Part shown: positions 30,970 to 41,117 of the stretch, one piece after another | Position numbering within the stretch: position 1 is the stretch's first letter | How the letters are laid out: every line of letters starts with the position of its first letter | NCBI RefSeq assembly: GCF_001581925.1 | Contig: NZ_LQZA01000003.1 | Span: 186,001-250,000, forward strand | DNA: 64,000 nucleotides | Reading direction: 5' to 3' | Source: Ferrovum sp. PN-J185 | Lineage (GTDB): Bacteria > Pseudomonadota > Gammaproteobacteria > Burkholderiales > Ferrovaceae | The notes under the pieces: generated by a model | Seen by the model: the letters and a program-made list of their open reading frames with translations, nothing else | Databases searched by the model: none | Told to the model about the DNA's origin: nothing | Made by a program: the position numbers and the translations under genes

Positions 30970-31607
30970 TATTTACTTCTCCCGCCAAGCGCATCTAACT
31001 TAACCTGTGCAAGTTGTTTGAACAAGGTATTCTGAGAACCTGATTGATCAATAATTTGTTGATAACTGTTTTTTGCTTCTGTATTTTTGCCAAGAAGCGT
31101 ATAAATATCTCCTTTCAAATCAAGCGTAGCAGCTAGCATTGCAGGATCTTTATTTTGACTTAATAAATCCAAGGCTTCATTGTATTTTTTTTGATCAGCT
31201 AAAATCCCCGCATGACGCAACCTTGATAAATCAACTAACATGGCTTCATGAGTATGTGACTCAACCCAATTTAGCTCGTTGATAGCATCATCGTCATGAC
31301 CTGTCTTGTGGCTTAAGAAGGCGCTGATTAACGCTGCTCTACTTGATAAAGGACTTGATGGATAAGCTTCCTGTAGACGTTTTGCAGCAGTTAATGTTTG
31401 TTTTGTGTCTTGTGTACGAAAAGTATTTTGAACAGCCTCAAACAGTACACCAGCTTTTTCATTTTGTGATTGTTGATAATAGTTATAACCCTGGTACATA
31501 GCGTAACCAATAATCACAACCACTATACCCAAGCTAACAAATTTACCATACAGTTTCCACCAGGCCTTAATATCTTCTATCTGTTCTTGTTCTTGATGAT
31601 CGTACAT
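30969..31607 (-). CDS. yfgM: YfgM-like tetratricopeptide protein (SecYEG/BamB-associated)
   Basis: The 212-residue protein has a short cytoplasmic N-terminus, one transmembrane helix (FVSLGIVVVIIGYAMYQGY) and a periplasmic TPR-like domain. YfgM is an ancillary subunit of the SecYEG translocon that links to periplasmic chaperones. It lies between hisS and bamB, 3 bp from the former and overlapping the latter by one base. The family start motif MYDHQEQEQIEDIKAWW is present. Confidence 0.9.
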   Translation of the reverse strand: MYDHQEQEQIEDIKAWWKLYGKFVSLGIVVVIIGYAMYQGYNYYQQSQNEKAGVLFEAVQNTFRTQDTKQTLTAAKRLQEAYPSSPLSSRAALISAFLSHKTGHDDDAINELNWVESHTHEAMLVDLSRLRHAGILADQKKYNEALDLLSQNKDPAMLAATLDLKGDIYTLLGKNTEAKNSYQQIIDQSGSQNTLFKQLAQVKLDALGGRSK

Positions 31608-31610
31608 ATT

Positions 31611-32879
31611 TTATTTCTCATTAAAAAAATTGATTAATTCAGCTTCTGAGAACAATTGTTGCTCACCTTGACCTCTCAGCGGCTTAAACACATAACGCCC
31701 ACTGGCCAATTCATTCTCTCCAACGATCAAAGCATAGTGTGCTTGTGACTGATCAGCTCGTTTCATTTGATTTTTAAAGTTCCCATCACCGCAGTAGGTA
31801 AGTACTCGAATTCCTAGATCACGCAGTAATTCAGCAAGTTTAAAAGATACTTCAAGAGTACCATTTCCCTGATGTATAACAAATACTTCAGGGTAAGTCG
31901 GGAGAGAAGTTAAATTACCCTCTTCTTCTATGAGTGCCAATAGTCTTTCAATACCCATTGCAAAACCGCAAGCTGGTGCGGCTTTACCGCCAAGCTGCTC
32001 AACTAGTTTATCGTAACGACCACCACCACAAATCGTACTTTGTGCACCGAGTAAAGTAGTGGTCCACTCAAACACGGTGGCATTGTAATAATCAAGACCG
32101 CGTACTAATCTGGTATTGATATGGTAAGGAATGCCAGCATGATCTAATAAATGTTTTAATTGTTCAAAATGCGTCTTTGAATAGTCATCTAATTGATCAA
32201 TTAACTTAGGAGCATTATCAATTAATTGAGTCAATTCAGGATTTTTACTATCAAGTATCCTTAACGGATTAGTATGTAAACGTCTTTTACTGTCATCATC
32301 TAATTTATCTTGATGAGCAGTAAAATATTCGATAAGTGTAGAGCGATATGCCTGTCTAGTTTCAAGGCTACCAATACTGTTAATTTCTAAACTAACATGT
32401 TTTAAACCTAAGCGCTGCCATAAGCGGTGCGTCATTAAAATCATTTCTGCATCAATATCAGGCCCACTAAAACCAAGGGCTTCTACGCCGCACTGATGAA
32501 ACTGGCGATAGCGCCCTTTTTGTGGCCGCTCATGGCGAAACATCGGTCCTTGATACCATAGCTTTTGTGGACCTGAATAAAGTAAATTGTGCTCAATCAC
32601 TGAGCGCACACATGAGGCAGTACCTTCGGGTCTAAGTGTTAAGCTATCCTGATTAAGACGATCCTCAAAACTATACATTTCTTTTTCAACAATATCCGTG
32701 ACCTCCCCGATCGAGCGAACAAACAACCCCGTATCCTCAACCATTGGCGTACGAATTTCTAGGTACCCATACTGAGTAAGCCATTGTCTTAATTCTTGTT
32801 CCAAGGCTCCCCATAAAGCAGAAGATTGAGGAAGAATATCATTCATCCCTCTAATACCTTGAAATTTTAATTGCCCCAT
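31611..32879 (-). CDS. hisS: Histidyl-tRNA synthetase
   Basis: HisS is a class II synthetase charging tRNA-His. The 422-residue protein starts [13 protein letters not shown] and has motif 2 ([21 protein letters not shown]), the histidine-A loop [15 protein letters not shown] and motif 3 ([11 protein letters not shown]). A C-terminal anticodon-binding domain follows. It lies between ispG and yfgM in the conserved order. Confidence 0.97.
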   Translation of the reverse strand: MGQLKFQGIRGMNDILPQSSALWGALEQELRQWLTQYGYLEIRTPMVEDTGLFVRSIGEVTDIVEKEMYSFEDRLNQDSLTLRPEGTASCVRSVIEHNLLYSGPQKLWYQGPMFRHERPQKGRYRQFHQCGVEALGFSGPDIDAEMILMTHRLWQRLGLKHVSLEINSIGSLETRQAYRSTLIEYFTAHQDKLDDDSKRRLHTNPLRILDSKNPELTQLIDNAPKLIDQLDDYSKTHFEQLKHLLDHAGIPYHINTRLVRGLDYYNATVFEWTTTLLGAQSTICGGGRYDKLVEQLGGKAAPACGFAMGIERLLALIEEEGNLTSLPTYPEVFVIHQGNGTLEVSFKLAELLRDLGIRVLTYCGDGNFKNQMKRADQSQAHYALIVGENELASGRYVFKPLRGQGEQQLFSEAELINFFNEK

Positions 32880-32897
32880 AACAAAACAACCCTTTAA

Positions 32898-34115
32898 CTA
32901 TTGATATTTTCTTTTTATATAATCGGTCACTATTGCTTTAAACTCGTCTGCAATATTGTCACCCTTTAAGGTAACTGTTTTCTCACCATCAACATAAACT
33001 GGAGCAACAGGTCTTTCTCCGGAACCCGGCAAGCTTATACCTATGTTTGCCAACTTACTCTCTCCAGGTCCATTGACCACACAACCCATCACAGCCACAT
33101 GAAGGTTTTCAACACCTTTATACTGAGTCTTCCATAGTGGCATTGAATTTCTTAAAAACTCTTGAATGTCACTTGCTAACTCTTGAAAGTACGTGCTAGT
33201 TGTTCGGCCACATCCCGGGCAAGCAGTAACCATTGGCGTAAAAGCACGTAACCCCATAGTCTGTAACAGTTCCTGCGCCACCCTAACTTCCAGCGTTCGA
33301 TCACCTTTGGGCTCCGGTGTAAGTGATACTCGAATTGTGTCACCAATGCCTTCTTGTAATAAAATCCCCATGGCTGCACTTGACGCAACGATCCCTTTAC
33401 TACCCATCCCAGCTTCAGTTAATCCCAAATGCAATGGATAATCACATCGCGCAGCAAGATCACGATATACGTGAATCAAATCCTGTACGCCACTTACTTT
33501 ACAGGACAGAATAATATTATTTTCTTGTAATCCTAATTTCTGCGCCATGTGAGCGCTCTCAAGAGCAGAGGCTACCAGTGCTTTGCGGGTTAGTTCTTCA
33601 ATAGATAAGGGGTTGGCAGTCGTTGCATTTTCATCCATAAAACGTGCCAACATATCTTGATCGAGACTTCCCCAATTGACACCAATTCGAATTGGTTTTT
33701 CATAACGTATAGCCAATTCAATCAAGGTAGCAAATTGCTCATCTTTTTTAGAACCACGTCCAACATTGCCTGGATTAATTCGATATTTATCTAAAGCTTT
33801 GGCACAGTCTGGAAATTCAGTAAGTAGTTTATGCCCATTAAAATGAAAATCCCCAACCAAAGGTGTGTAACAAGATTGACGCCGTAACTCTTTAACAATA
33901 ATAGGAACACTTTGGGCAGCTTCTGCTGTATTAACAGTAATTCTTACTATCTCTGAACCTGCTTTAGACAAAGCAATAACCTGCTCAATAGTTTTATCAA
34001 TATCTGCTGTGTCAGTATTGGTCATTGATTGAACTACAATCGGGGCATTACCACCCACACGAATTTCACCAACTTTCACCTCACGACTGACTCGTCTTTT
34101 GATTATCGTGTTCAT
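32898..34115 (-). CDS. ispG: 4-hydroxy-3-methylbut-2-enyl-diphosphate synthase
   Basis: IspG reduces MEcPP to HMBPP, the seventh MEP-pathway step, using a 4Fe-4S cluster. The 405-residue protein has the TIM-barrel start [20 protein letters not shown] and the cluster cysteines in ACPGCGRTT and [12 protein letters not shown]. It is one of several MEP genes in this window (dxs, ispD, ispF), which lie far apart. It starts 1 bp after the rodZ stop codon. Confidence 0.97.
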   Translation of the reverse strand: MNTIIKRRVSREVKVGEIRVGGNAPIVVQSMTNTDTADIDKTIEQVIALSKAGSEIVRITVNTAEAAQSVPIIVKELRRQSCYTPLVGDFHFNGHKLLTEFPDCAKALDKYRINPGNVGRGSKKDEQFATLIELAIRYEKPIRIGVNWGSLDQDMLARFMDENATTANPLSIEELTRKALVASALESAHMAQKLGLQENNIILSCKVSGVQDLIHVYRDLAARCDYPLHLGLTEAGMGSKGIVASSAAMGILLQEGIGDTIRVSLTPEPKGDRTLEVRVAQELLQTMGLRAFTPMVTACPGCGRTTSTYFQELASDIQEFLRNSMPLWKTQYKGVENLHVAVMGCVVNGPGESKLANIGISLPGSGERPVAPVYVDGEKTVTLKGDNIADEFKAIVTDYIKRKYQ

Positions 34116-34116
34116 T

Positions 34117-34845
34117 TTAATGGTTACTATTTTGAATAGAATTTATAGGCGCTTTATCTTGACTTACTCCAGATGGAGAGGCATCGATTTTTTGCTCTAA
34201 AGACGTTACAGAGGAAGGTGTTGCCTGGGCAGGAGAGGCCAATGGATGATTTATCACTTCTGTTGAATTACTTTGATTAGTATTATAGGTGTTACTACTA
34301 TCAACTGATTTACTAGAATCAGGAACAGTTGAAAGCGTATTGGATTTATTGCTATCAGTTTTCTCGGGCGACTCGTTCTTTAAAGGTGCTAACGTACCCT
34401 CACTCTTGTGATTATGTGATTTCTGAAACCACAAAAATAATGAGAGTAGAAGAATTAACAAAACACCAAGTAGTATAATTTTGAAGCCAAAACGATTTTG
34501 TGTGTTCTTACCAGTAGAGAAACTAACGTTTTTTGGTTTCACAGCCACCGCTTGTTTATCAAAAGTCTGAACTCGAGCTGCAGGTAGCACCTTTTCTAGT
34601 TCGTCAATGAGAGGCTCTTCAGACAAAACAAGAAATTTTGCGTAAGCACGTAACATCGCTCTTACTAAATAGGGACTGAGCAATTGATCAAACTGATTAT
34701 TTTCTAAATAGGTTAATTGCTTAACAGAAAACTTTAATTTATCACTTACATCAATAAGAGATAATCCTTTAGCCTCACGAGCTTGCATCAATAGTTGACC
34801 AAGGCTAACGTTATTCTCGTCATGAGTATTTATATTATCAGTCAT
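34117..34845 (-). CDS. rodZ: RodZ-like membrane protein with N-terminal HTH, short periplasmic part
   Basis: RodZ links MreB to the membrane and sets cell shape. From the ATG at 34845 ([12 protein letters not shown]), which has GGAG upstream and overlaps the rlmN stop by 8 bp, the protein has 242 residues. It carries an HTH_25 domain ([20 protein letters not shown]), one transmembrane helix near 120-140 ([20 protein letters not shown]) and a Ser/Asn/Thr-rich periplasmic tail. The C-terminal DUF4115 beta domain of full-length RodZ (about 330 residues) is not visible. pilF, often found between rlmN and rodZ, is absent. Confidence 0.85.
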   Translation of the reverse strand: MTDNINTHDENNVSLGQLLMQAREAKGLSLIDVSDKLKFSVKQLTYLENNQFDQLLSPYLVRAMLRAYAKFLVLSEEPLIDELEKVLPAARVQTFDKQAVAVKPKNVSFSTGKNTQNRFGFKIILLGVLLILLLSLFLWFQKSHNHKSEGTLAPLKNESPEKTDSNKSNTLSTVPDSSKSVDSSNTYNTNQSNSTEVINHPLASPAQATPSSVTSLEQKIDASPSGVSQDKAPINSIQNSNH

Positions 34846-35923
34846 TTTCAATCTCCATAAATTTCTCATGTCGTCGGCTTTTATCAATTACTTTCCCAGC
34901 GAGCTGACCACAGGCAGCATCAATATCATCACCTCTGGTTTTTCTTACTGTGACAATAAAACCGTGTTGCACCAAAATATCTTTAAAGCTTTTAATACGT
35001 TGACTGGTTGAGGTTTCATAACCACTTCCAGGGAATGGATTAAAGGGAATCAAGTTGAATTTACAAGGAATATCCTTCACCAGTTGAATAAGCTCTCTTG
35101 CCTGTTTGTCTGAATCATTCACGTCTTTAAGCATAACGTACTCAAATGTAATAAAGTCTCTTGGTCCTGCTTTCACATAGGACTGACATGCTTGCATGAG
35201 TTGTTTTAGTGGATATTTTTGATTTATTGGCACCAAAATATCGCGTAATGCATCATTAGGTGCATGCAATGACACAGCTAAGGCCACAGGCATTTGCTCT
35301 TGTAAACGTTGTAGTGCAGGGATAACACCTGATGTGGACAAAGTTACTCTTCTTCTCGATAGCCCATAAGCCATATCATCTAAAAGAATGGATAAAGTAT
35401 TAATAACAGCATCAAAATTCAGTAATGGCTCTCCCATACCCATTAGTACAACATTACTAATGACTCTCTCACCTTTAGGGTTTTTTCCTAACGCTTTGTA
35501 GGCCCACCAAATCTGGCCAATAATTTCTGCCGTGGTTAAATTTCTATTGAATCCTTGGCGCCCCGTCGAACAAAAGGTGCAAGCGAGTGCACAACCCACT
35601 TGTGACGAGACACATAAAGTACCCCTATCGTCTTCAGGAATAAAAACGGTTTCAATAGCGTTACCGGGGGTTAATTCAAGCAGCCATTTTCGAGTACCAT
35701 CAGATGAAAGCTGTTCATTCAATAATTTCGGTACTGCTACAACAGCAAGCTGAGTAAGCTTATCTCGAAGAGACTTGGCTACGTCAGTCATGTCATTAAA
35801 ATCAGACACTCCCAACTGGTGAATCCATTTCATCACTTGCTTGGCACGAAAAGGTTTTTCTCCAAGTTCTACAAAAAACTCAGCGAGTTCTTTTTGTGTT
35901 AGCCCAAGCAAGTTGACAGTCAT
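34838..35923 (-). CDS. rlmN: 23S rRNA (A2503-C2)/tRNA (A37-C2) methyltransferase RlmN
   Basis: RlmN is a radical-SAM enzyme methylating A2503 of 23S rRNA and A37 of some tRNAs. I use the ATG at 35923 ([17 protein letters not shown]), giving 361 residues and starting 10 bp after ndk. The frame is open 39 codons upstream, but only as the shadow of ndk. The cluster motif [11 protein letters not shown] (Cx3Cx2C) is present, as are the GEPLLN motif and the C-terminal cysteine region ([10 protein letters not shown]). Confidence 0.96.
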   Translation of the reverse strand: MTVNLLGLTQKELAEFFVELGEKPFRAKQVMKWIHQLGVSDFNDMTDVAKSLRDKLTQLAVVAVPKLLNEQLSSDGTRKWLLELTPGNAIETVFIPEDDRGTLCVSSQVGCALACTFCSTGRQGFNRNLTTAEIIGQIWWAYKALGKNPKGERVISNVVLMGMGEPLLNFDAVINTLSILLDDMAYGLSRRRVTLSTSGVIPALQRLQEQMPVALAVSLHAPNDALRDILVPINQKYPLKQLMQACQSYVKAGPRDFITFEYVMLKDVNDSDKQARELIQLVKDIPCKFNLIPFNPFPGSGYETSTSQRIKSFKDILVQHGFIVTVRKTRGDDIDAACGQLAGKVIDKSRRHEKFMEIEND

Positions 35924-35933
35924 TGCACCGTTC

Positions 35934-36359
35934 TTATCGTGAATATACGTTAAGAGCTGGGAAAAAATAAGCAATCTCCACAGCAGCAGTTTCTGGCGCA
36001 TCTGAGCCATGTACGGCATTGGCATCAATGCTATCAGCAAAATCAGCGCGGATGGTTCCGGGAGCAGCTTTCTTAGGATCGGTCGCGCCCATCAAATCAC
36101 GATTTTTAAGAATAGCACCTTCACCTTCTAAGACTTGGATCATAACTGGACCTGAAATCATAAAAGAAACGAGGTCTTTAAAGAAAGGACGCTCTTTATG
36201 TACGGCATAAAATCCTTCTGCTTCAGCTTGAGATAATTGAGCCATTCTTGCTGCAACAATTTTTAATCCAGCCTGTTCAAAACGACTATAAATTTGTCCG
36301 ATTACATTCTTTTTGACTGCATCGGGTTTAATAATAGATAAGGTACGCTCAATAGCCAT
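35934..36359 (-). CDS. ndk: Nucleoside diphosphate kinase
   Basis: Ndk moves the gamma phosphate from ATP to other (d)NDPs through a phosphohistidine. The ATG at 36359 ([15 protein letters not shown]) follows GGAG and gives 141 residues, the usual length. Catalytic His lies in the conserved [20 protein letters not shown]. Upstream in-frame codons overlap the tilS end and are not part of the gene. It opens the long ndk-to-purA block. Confidence 0.97.
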   Translation of the reverse strand: MAIERTLSIIKPDAVKKNVIGQIYSRFEQAGLKIVAARMAQLSQAEAEGFYAVHKERPFFKDLVSFMISGPVMIQVLEGEGAILKNRDLMGATDPKKAAPGTIRADFADSIDANAVHGSDAPETAAVEIAYFFPALNVYSR

Positions 36360-36390
36360 GAAAAACACTCCAAAAATAATATAAAAAGCA

Positions 36391-37770
36391 CTAGATTTTA
36401 ACATGCAGCGCATCACCCTGGCCATTTATATAGTAAAAACGCCAGATAAGTACAATACCCCATTCATCAGGCCCAGCCTGATGAACTAACTCTGTTGCCA
36501 CTCCTGGGATAGCAATTAGTCCCTTTTCATCACTGATAAAAGGCCATCTATCACGTTGCCAAAGCGGAATGTGTAATTCTTGAAAGAGCTGTTTTATCTC
36601 TTTGTGCGGGCGCTGAGAATGCACTTTAAGGCTTTCACCTCCCTCTCGTCTTTTAAGCGTAACACACTGATTTAAAGAGGTTTCTTTGACCCCTTTTCCT
36701 AATACGCGCTGGCTAGTTAATACACCAACATAAGGAATTTCTATGTCATTCAACTGCCAAGTGGATACTGTTATTGTTTGCCATGGGGCTATGTTGTTGA
36801 TTATATACCAGTAATTATTATCACTAACTAATGAAACCCCCGCGAAATCAAGGCGCGGATGAGTATCTTGTTTACGAGTCTTAACTTGTTGCCACCATGA
36901 TTGCCACTGCGCCTCTTGTAAAACAGGGAGATTTGTTTTTACTAACCAATAACGAACAAGATTAGCGGCTCTCTCTTCTCCCAAAGCAACAACCTTTCTC
37001 CCATCGAGTCTGTTATCGAGAGTGCACTGCTGAAGATCAATCAGCGCTAAGGTGTCAAGTAGCTGTTGTGATTTGGCTAGATGTAGACTGGTGCGGTTGA
37101 GGGTATCAACCCAGTGCGAAAACTTATTGCCAATTAGAGGTGCCAGGACTTGTCTTATATAGTTTCTTGCATAATAACTATCTTGATTGGTTGGGTCTTC
37201 AACCCAGGTTAATTGTCGCGTTAGCGCGTAGTCATACAATACAGATCGTTTAACATGAATTAAAGGCCTAAGTAACTGAATGGTCGTCGGTTTTAACAAT
37301 CTACTTTCCGGCATAGCAGCAAGCCCAGGCAATCCAGACCCTCTAAACAACTGTATTAAAAATGTTTCAGCCTGATCATTGGCATGATGGGCTAATAATA
37401 AGAAATCTGTATCTAATGTTTTATAAACATTATAACGGGCTTGCCTTGCTGATTTTTCAAGACCGAGACCCGAATCAAGCTCAACATTAACTGCTACAAC
37501 TGTTAAAGGAATAGATAACTTCTCACATAATTTAATGACATGTTGTTGCATCTCATCATTTATGCTCTGTAATTGATGATTAATGTGTACTGCAGATAAA
37601 CGAAATTGTAATTGGTCAGTTAATTGTGAACAAAGATAAAGCAAAACAACAGAGTCTAATCCTCCGCTCACCGCAACTGTGATATGAGAGTTATGGTCAG
37701 TAATGTATTTCTGTAAAAACTGACCAACCTGATCAATGAGATTAACTGCGGATTTCCTTGAATTTGCCAT
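36391..37770 (-). CDS. tilS: tRNA(Ile)-lysidine synthase
   Basis: TilS converts C34 of the CAU-anticodon tRNA-Ile to lysidine so that it reads AUA. The 459-residue protein has the PP-loop [14 protein letters not shown] near residues 33-46 and the second conserved segment [30 protein letters not shown] TilS-specific C-terminal domain follows ([33 protein letters not shown]). Its start overlaps the accA end by 29 bp, a pairing also seen elsewhere in betaproteobacteria. Confidence 0.95.
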   Translation of the reverse strand: MANSRKSAVNLIDQVGQFLQKYITDHNSHITVAVSGGLDSVVLLYLCSQLTDQLQFRLSAVHINHQLQSINDEMQQHVIKLCEKLSIPLTVVAVNVELDSGLGLEKSARQARYNVYKTLDTDFLLLAHHANDQAETFLIQLFRGSGLPGLAAMPESRLLKPTTIQLLRPLIHVKRSVLYDYALTRQLTWVEDPTNQDSYYARNYIRQVLAPLIGNKFSHWVDTLNRTSLHLAKSQQLLDTLALIDLQQCTLDNRLDGRKVVALGEERAANLVRYWLVKTNLPVLQEAQWQSWWQQVKTRKQDTHPRLDFAGVSLVSDNNYWYIINNIAPWQTITVSTWQLNDIEIPYVGVLTSQRVLGKGVKETSLNQCVTLKRREGGESLKVHSQRPHKEIKQLFQELHIPLWQRDRWPFISDEKGLIAIPGVATELVHQAGPDEWGIVLIWRFYYINGQGDALHVKI

Positions 37771-38707
37771 AGCTCATCAGTCTTTCAAAACGACGGGCGA
37801 GTAGCTCATCAACAGATAGTTCATCAACAGTTTTAAGTGCTTCTTGCAAAGTACGGCGAAGAGATTGAGCCATGCTTTGTACATCTCGGTGCGCTCCACC
37901 TAATGGCTCATTAATAATCTTATCGATTAAACCCAGCGACTTTAGACGAGGTGCAGTAATATTCAACGCCTCTGCTGCATCACTGGTTTTATCCCCTGTT
38001 TTCCAAAGAATCGCAGCGCAACCTTCAGGTGAAATAACTGAATAAACGGAATACTGCAACATGAGAGTCATGTCGCCCACGGCGATGGCCAATGCGCCGC
38101 CTGACCCTCCCTCACCAATTATGGTGGAGATGATGGGTGTTTTAAGCGCTGCCATCTCATATAAATTTCTACCAATAGCCTCTGACTGACCACGCTCTTC
38201 AGCGCCAATTCCAGGATAGGCACCTGGCGTATCAATAAAGGTCATAATTGGCATATTAAACTTTTCAGCTAAACGCATGAGACGCAATGCTTTTCGATAT
38301 CCCTCAGGGCGTGCTTGACCAAAATTTCGGTATATCCTGTCTTTTGTATCACGTCCTTTCTGGTGGCCAATAATCATTACTGGACGGCCTTGAAAACGAG
38401 CTATCCCCCCAACGATCGCAGGATCATCTGCGAAACCTCTATCACCATGAAGCTCTTCAAAATCAGTAAAAATATGCTCGATATAGTCAAGCGTGTAGGG
38501 TCGTTGGCTATGTCTTGCTACCTGAGCAATCTGCCAGGCACTTAAATTAGAGTAAATGTCTTTGGTCAGAGTTTGACTCTTTTTTTGTAGCCTCTCAATT
38601 TCCTGTGAAATATCCACAGCCGAGTCTTCCTGAACAAAACGAAGATCTTCAATCTTGGCTTCGAGTTCACCGATCGGTTGTTCAAATTCTAAAAAAACAG
38701 TTTTCAT
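37742..38707 (-). CDS. accA: Acetyl-CoA carboxylase carboxyltransferase subunit alpha
   Basis: AccA with AccD transfers the carboxyl group from biotin to acetyl-CoA, making malonyl-CoA for fatty acids. The 321-residue protein begins with the family coiled-coil N-terminus ([18 protein letters not shown]) and has the crotonase-fold core [20 protein letters not shown] and [16 protein letters not shown]. The 95-bp gap to the divergent adenosyltransferase gene should contain both promoters. Confidence 0.97.
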   Translation of the reverse strand: MKTVFLEFEQPIGELEAKIEDLRFVQEDSAVDISQEIERLQKKSQTLTKDIYSNLSAWQIAQVARHSQRPYTLDYIEHIFTDFEELHGDRGFADDPAIVGGIARFQGRPVMIIGHQKGRDTKDRIYRNFGQARPEGYRKALRLMRLAEKFNMPIMTFIDTPGAYPGIGAEERGQSEAIGRNLYEMAALKTPIISTIIGEGGSGGALAIAVGDMTLMLQYSVYSVISPEGCAAILWKTGDKTSDAAEALNITAPRLKSLGLIDKIINEPLGGAHRDVQSMAQSLRRTLQEALKTVDELSVDELLARRFERLMSYGKFKEIRS

Positions 38708-38802
38708 ACAGATATTGACTTTATTATGGCAAGATTAAGAACAAAGTGACATTATAACGGTCTGTGACAAACTAGGCCAACAAACATTTAATTGAGACAA
38801 AC

Positions 38803-39351
38803 ATGGGAAATAGACTCACACGCCTTTATACCAAAACAGGGGATGCTGGAACTACTGGTTTAGGAGATGGCAGTCGTGTTAACAAAGATCACTATCGCGT
38901 TGAAGTGATGGGGGATGTTGATGAGCTAAATAGTATTATAGGCTTATTACTGACCTATGAGATTCCGCCCTACATTGACGAGGAATTAACTCGTATCCAA
39001 CACGATCTTTTCGATCTTGGAGCTGAAGTTTGTATTCCAGGGCACATAGTTATTGAAGAAAAAAGAGTGCAGGAACTAGAATCAGGATTAGACTCAATTA
39101 ATGCTAATTTAAGCGCCTTAAAAGAATTCATCTTACCTGGCGGCAACCGAGCTGCAGCAATATGTCACCATGCCAGAACTGTATGCCGACGTGCGGAAAG
39201 ACGTCTTGTGTCTTTGAGTCATCATGAAATGATTTCACCCTTTGCAATGCAATATATAAATAGACTCTCTGATTATTTGTTTGTTATAGCAAGGGAAATT
39301 AATCGCCATGCGCATACACCGGATGTGTTGTGGCGTAGCTTAAAAAAATAA
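38803..39351 (+). CDS. Cob(I)alamin adenosyltransferase, PduO type
   Basis: This ATP:corrinoid adenosyltransferase makes the AdoCbl cofactor. The 182-residue protein has the ATP-binding N-terminus LTRLYTKTGDAGTTGLGDGSRVNKD and the signature ARTVCRRAERRLVSL with the active-site arginines, then LSDYLFVIAREINR. No AdoCbl-dependent mutase or corrin synthesis gene is nearby, so it may support salvaged cobalamin. It is a single-gene unit between divergent accA and a convergent DUF4337 gene. Confidence 0.92.
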   Translation: MGNRLTRLYTKTGDAGTTGLGDGSRVNKDHYRVEVMGDVDELNSIIGLLLTYEIPPYIDEELTRIQHDLFDLGAEVCIPGHIVIEEKRVQELESGLDSINANLSALKEFILPGGNRAAAICHHARTVCRRAERRLVSLSHHEMISPFAMQYINRLSDYLFVIAREINRHAHTPDVLWRSLKK

Positions 39352-39407
39352 TGAGATCTATGAATTACTCTCTCAGATCATCGGCAAAAGTAGAAAAAAT
39401 CTCATTA
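39350..39407 (+). other. Long-loop inverted repeat after the adenosyltransferase gene
   Basis: TAATGAGAT (39350-39358) and ATCTCATTA (39399-39407) are perfect 9-bp inverted arms around 40 bases. The inner part can form its own GATCT/AGATC pairing. It lies between convergent genes and may act as a weak bidirectional terminator. Confidence 0.35.
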
Positions 39408-39408
39408 T

Positions 39409-39972
39409 TTAAAGATAAGCAAAAAAAGCCAGGCATATTCCAATTATCGCCCCAATTCCGGTTGGCACCAGCAACCACTTGCGATTAGTCAGTGCTGTGA
39501 CAGAAGCGAGAGCAATAGCGATTTGCAAAAATGTCATCGCTCTTGCCAGATAATGGTGAGGATGAAATGCTTTTTCTGCCAATTTATTCTCAGCTTCTGA
39601 TTTGGCTTCAAACTCTTCTGCCTTAGCTTTAATTTCAGCTTTTTCCTTTTCGTAACGCCCCACTTCACTCGCGTATTTTTCTTTGTCTTGGCCCGTAGCA
39701 AATTCTTTTGCAATTGCAACAATATTGCCTTTCATACTTTTGGCCTGATAGAAGCTCCACTGATCACTTGCGTGGGCTTTAAACAATACAGCCTCATTTT
39801 TATGGAAAAGAGCTTCATTTTGAGCGTTACTACCAAGATAACTGACCACTGCACCAATTGAAGCTAAGATAGCAGTGAATACAGCGACTTGTTGAGCAAG
39901 AGGAACACCGTGTCCTGCTTGATGTTCCAATTCATGCTCGTGAGAGCCATGTACGTGAAATCCCTCGCTCAT
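39409..39972 (-). CDS. DUF4337 membrane protein
   Basis: The 187-residue protein has a His/Glu-rich N-terminus (HVHGSHEHELEHQAGHG), a hydrophobic segment (VAVFTAILASIGAVVSYLG), a charged coiled-coil-like middle full of Glu/Lys/Ala, and two further hydrophobic segments at the C-terminus. This layout matches DUF4337, a family of unknown function. It lies 20 bp after aroG on the same strand. I cannot assign a role; metal contact through the His cluster is only a guess. Confidence 0.75.
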   Translation of the reverse strand: MSEGFHVHGSHEHELEHQAGHGVPLAQQVAVFTAILASIGAVVSYLGSNAQNEALFHKNEAVLFKAHASDQWSFYQAKSMKGNIVAIAKEFATGQDKEKYASEVGRYEKEKAEIKAKAEEFEAKSEAENKLAEKAFHPHHYLARAMTFLQIAIALASVTALTNRKWLLVPTGIGAIIGICLAFFAYL

Positions 39973-39992
39973 TGCCGATCCCCCACGATAGA

Positions 39993-41066
39993 TTATTTTT
40001 TATTTTTACGACGTTGTTGAATACTGTTTGCTAACGTCTCAAAAACAGTCTCGGTATCCACAAATGAAATACAAGCATCTGTAATGCTTTGTCCATACAC
40101 TAAGGGTTTACCTGGCTCCAGATCTTGTCTGCCTGCCACAATATGACTTTCGATCATAACCCCCATAATACGTGTCTCACCGTGTGCTATTTGCTGAGCG
40201 ACGTTATCGGCAACCGACAGTTGTTTTTGTGGGTCTTTTTGGCTATTAGCGTGACTAAAATCAATCATAACTTTAGCCGGTAATTGCGCTTTAACCAGTT
40301 CACTTGCTGCAGACTCAACGCTATCGGCATCAAAGTTTGTGGCTTTTCCACCACGTAAAATAACGTGACAATCCTCATTACCATTAGTCGCAACTATTGC
40401 AGAATGACCCGCTTTGGTGACAGATAAAAAGTGATGGGGTTGTTGTGCAGCACGGATGGCATCTACCGCAATCTTCAAGTTCCCATCAGTACCATTTTTA
40501 AATCCAACTGGACATGACAAACCAGATGCCAACTCTCTATGCACTTGGCTTTCTGTAGTACGAGCACCTATTGCTCCCCAACTGATTAAGTCAGCAAAAT
40601 ATTGTGGGGTAATTAAATCAAGAAATTCCGTTCCAGCAGGAACACCCATCTCATTAATATCTAACAATAATCCTCTGGCTAATCTCAAACCTTCGTTAAT
40701 TTGAAACGTGCCATCTAAATGAGGATCATTGATTAACCCTTTCCAACCCACTGTTGTTCTTGGTTTTTCAAAGTAAACACGCATGACAATCAATAATTCA
40801 CTGGCGTATTTTTCTTTCAAAACTTTCAAACGTGTTGCGTAATCTATAGCAGCCTGTGGGTCATGTATAGAGCAAGGACCAACGATAACGAGTAGCCGAT
40901 CATCATCATTTCGCAGAATATTGTGTATCTGTTGGCGTGTTGCAGAAACAACGGTTGAGGCATTTTCCGATAAAGGAAACTCGCGCAGTAAATGGGATGG
41001 AGGAGACAACTCCTTAATCTCACGTATTCTTAAATCATCCGTCTTGAAAAGGTGATCAGTATTCAT
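39993..41066 (-). CDS. aroG: 3-deoxy-7-phosphoheptulonate (DAHP) synthase, class I
   Basis: The enzyme joins PEP and erythrose 4-phosphate, the first step of the shikimate pathway. The 357-residue protein matches the AroF/G/H type: LLVIVGPCSIHDPQAAIDYA near the start, then MRVYFEKPRTTVGWKGLINDP, GARTTESQVHRELASGL and IDFSHANSQK. The paralogue type (which amino acid inhibits it) cannot be told by eye. An 18-bp palindrome lies 30 bp upstream of the start. Confidence 0.94.
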   Translation of the reverse strand: MNTDHLFKTDDLRIREIKELSPPSHLLREFPLSENASTVVSATRQQIHNILRNDDDRLLVIVGPCSIHDPQAAIDYATRLKVLKEKYASELLIVMRVYFEKPRTTVGWKGLINDPHLDGTFQINEGLRLARGLLLDINEMGVPAGTEFLDLITPQYFADLISWGAIGARTTESQVHRELASGLSCPVGFKNGTDGNLKIAVDAIRAAQQPHHFLSVTKAGHSAIVATNGNEDCHVILRGGKATNFDADSVESAASELVKAQLPAKVMIDFSHANSQKDPQKQLSVADNVAQQIAHGETRIMGVMIESHIVAGRQDLEPGKPLVYGQSITDACISFVDTETVFETLANSIQQRRKNKK

Positions 41067-41095
41067 TGAATTCGTTGAACCTATGTATTTGAATT

Positions 41096-41113
41096 TTAAA
41101 ATAGCTATTTTAA
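41096..41113. promoter_or_regulatory. 18-bp perfect palindrome between tldD and aroG
   Basis: TTAAAATAGCTATTTTAA has two-fold symmetry and sits between the tldD stop (41118) and the aroG start (41066). It could be an operator for aroG or a weak terminator of tldD. No U tract follows. Confidence 0.4.
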
Positions 41114-41117
41114 CAGA

